A DNA stretch of 5,811 bases, from NCBI GenBank assembly GCA_019247975.1, contig JAFBAD010000095.1, forward strand, positions 1 through 5,811, given 5' to 3'. Every line of letters begins with the position of its first letter. Position 1 is the first letter of the stretch. Positions 4,934 to 5,811 of this stretch are shown here, piece after piece. The stretch is from Acidimicrobiia bacterium (GTDB taxonomy: Bacteria > Actinomycetota > Acidimicrobiia > Acidimicrobiales > Iamiaceae). Both the position numbers and the translations under genes were made by a program. The notes under the pieces were generated by a model. That model saw only the letters and a program-made list of their open reading frames with translations, was not told the DNA's origin and searched no databases.

Positions 4934-5811
4934 TCAGCCACGATGCGACGGGTGCTCGGCGACAACCCGTTCGTGTACCTCGGCGAGCCGGCGGACGGCG
5001 TCGGGCCAGGCGTAGCGCTCCTCCACCAGCTGGCGGCCCGCGTCGGCCAGCCGTGCGCGACGCGAGGGATCAGCCAGGAGATCGACGATCGCGTTCGCAA
5101 GCTCGACCGGACCCTCGGCGACGACGACGTGACGACCGGGTTCGACGGCAAGGCCCTCGACGCCCAGCTCGGTGGTCACGACGGGCGTGCCGCTGGCCAA
5201 CGCCTCGAGCACCTTGAGCCTGCTCCCGCTGCCCGCCCTGAGCGGCACCACCTCGAGCGCCGCCTCGTGAAGGTACGGAAGCGTGTCATCCACTCGCCCG
5301 ACGACGTGCACGCCGGGAGCCCGACCGAGTGCCTGCACCCGTGATGCGGGGTCACGCCCGACAATGGTCAGCTGGAAATCAGGAACGACACTCCGCACGA
5401 GCGGAAGCACTCCATCCACGAACCACACCATCGCGTCCAAGTTCGGGCGGTAATCCATCTTGCCGACGAACACGGCTCCGAGTCGCTCCTCATGCCGACG
5501 GGGTGACGGCACGAAGCGGTTGGTATCGACGCAGTTCGGAACGACGGTGGCCTGGAGATCGGGGACCAGTTCGGTCATCGCCTCGCGATCGGTGTCGGAA
5601 ACGGCGACGACGTGGTCGGCCCTCGACCATTGCCGGACCTCCTCCAACCGCGTGTAGTGCGTTTCACGCCTGCCGTACATCCGATAGAGCGGAGCGACGG
5701 GCCCTGTCGCTGTAGTCACCAGTCGTGCGCTGATGCGGAACTCCACGTTGTGTGCATCGAGGACCCATGGAGTCCGGTCGTCGACCCGATACTCCGCCAT
5801 CGACGAGTACT
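4934..5811 (-). CDS. GT4-type glycosyltransferase (glycosyltransferases group 1), C-terminal part, 5' truncated by window edge
   Basis: The frame is open to the right edge (YSS precedes the Met at 5800), so that Met is probably internal. Typical GT4 proteins are about 380-420 residues; roughly 290 are visible and about 100 N-terminal residues are missing. Numbering from that Met: LDAHNVEFR (14-22) from the end of the acceptor domain, VVAVSDTDREAM (64-75), VVPNCVDTNRF (86-96), the start of the nucleotide-sugar domain AVFVGKMDYRPNLDAM (109-124), LTIVGRDP (144-151), VHVVGRVDDTLPYLHEA (164-180), and the donor-binding stretch PLRAGSGSRLKVLEALASGTPVVTT (186-210) followed by GVEGL. This GSG-R-K-LEA-ASG-PVV pattern is the variant of the EX7E region found in polysaccharide-biosynthesis GT4 enzymes. 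It transfers an activated sugar to a surface glycan or lipid acceptor at the cytoplasmic face; donor and acceptor are unknown. GC is lower in the upstream half than in the neighbouring genes. Confidence 0.9.
   Translation of the reverse strand, partial: YSSMAEYRVDDRTPWVLDAHNVEFRISARLVTTATGPVAPLYRMYGRRETHYTRLEEVRQWSRADHVVAVSDTDREAMTELVPDLQATVVPNCVDTNRFVPSPRRHEERLGAVFVGKMDYRPNLDAMVWFVDGVLPLVRSVVPDFQLTIVGRDPASRVQALGRAPGVHVVGRVDDTLPYLHEAALEVVPLRAGSGSRLKVLEALASGTPVVTTELGVEGLAVEPGRHVVVAEGPVELANAIVDLLADPSRRARLADAGRQLVEERYAWPDAVRRLAEVHERVVAEHPSHRG

Noticed and set aside
4655..5344. 229-residue open frame on the plus strand over the DUF899/glycosyltransferase junction
   Set aside because: Crosses two supported minus-strand genes and shows no domain; typical high-GC antisense frame.

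Overview
The window reads as chromosomal DNA of a high-GC actinobacterium. Three things point that way: hand-counted 60-bp blocks at about 75% GC in the middle of the window, an F420-type luciferase-like oxidoreductase, and an acyl-CoA ligase / double-hotdog hydratase / crotonase set of the kind common in Actinobacteria. A relative of the Acidimicrobiia is plausible, but that placement is inference; nothing here identifies the taxon. There are six protein genes, two of them cut by the window edges. No tRNA, rRNA, CRISPR array, insertion sequence or integrase was seen. No gene-free stretch exceeds about 55 bases.

Layout. 1-600 (+) is the 3' part of a luciferase-like (LLM class) oxidoreductase. 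It converges on a compact acyl-CoA synthetase/ligase (648-2018, -). A long hairpin separates the two, and the ligase stop codon begins at the foot of its loop. The ligase diverges, across only 51 bp, from a two-gene operon on the + strand. That operon is a MaoC-like double-hotdog (FAS1-like dehydratase) protein (2070-3329) followed by a crotonase-family protein (3326-4135), joined by a 4-base stop/start overlap. The crotonase converges, with 3 bp between stop codons, on a DUF899 thioredoxin-fold protein (4139-4879, -). Upstream of DUF899 on the same strand lies the 3' part of a GT4-type glycosyltransferase (4934 to the right edge, -).

How it may work together. The ligase would activate a carboxylic acid to its CoA thioester. 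The MaoC-like protein and the crotonase would then hydrate, dehydrate or isomerise the enoyl-CoA. The LLM enzyme could contribute a redox step. This looks like a fragment of a catabolic cluster for a lipid, steroid side chain or other acyl-CoA substrate; the substrate cannot be read from the sequence. The crotonase lacks both classical hydratase glutamates (aligned by motif), so it is more likely an isomerase or other crotonase activity than a standard hydratase. DUF899 and the glycosyltransferase look like a separate functional block. The upstream part of the glycosyltransferase has visibly lower GC (about 58-63% by hand count of 60-bp blocks), which suggests a boundary with a cell-surface polysaccharide region.

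I did not find a convincing new biological system. The points most worth checking are the inverted repeats at gene junctions (one very strong, one moderate, two short ones directly before start codons), the altered crotonase active site, and the GC shift at the right edge.
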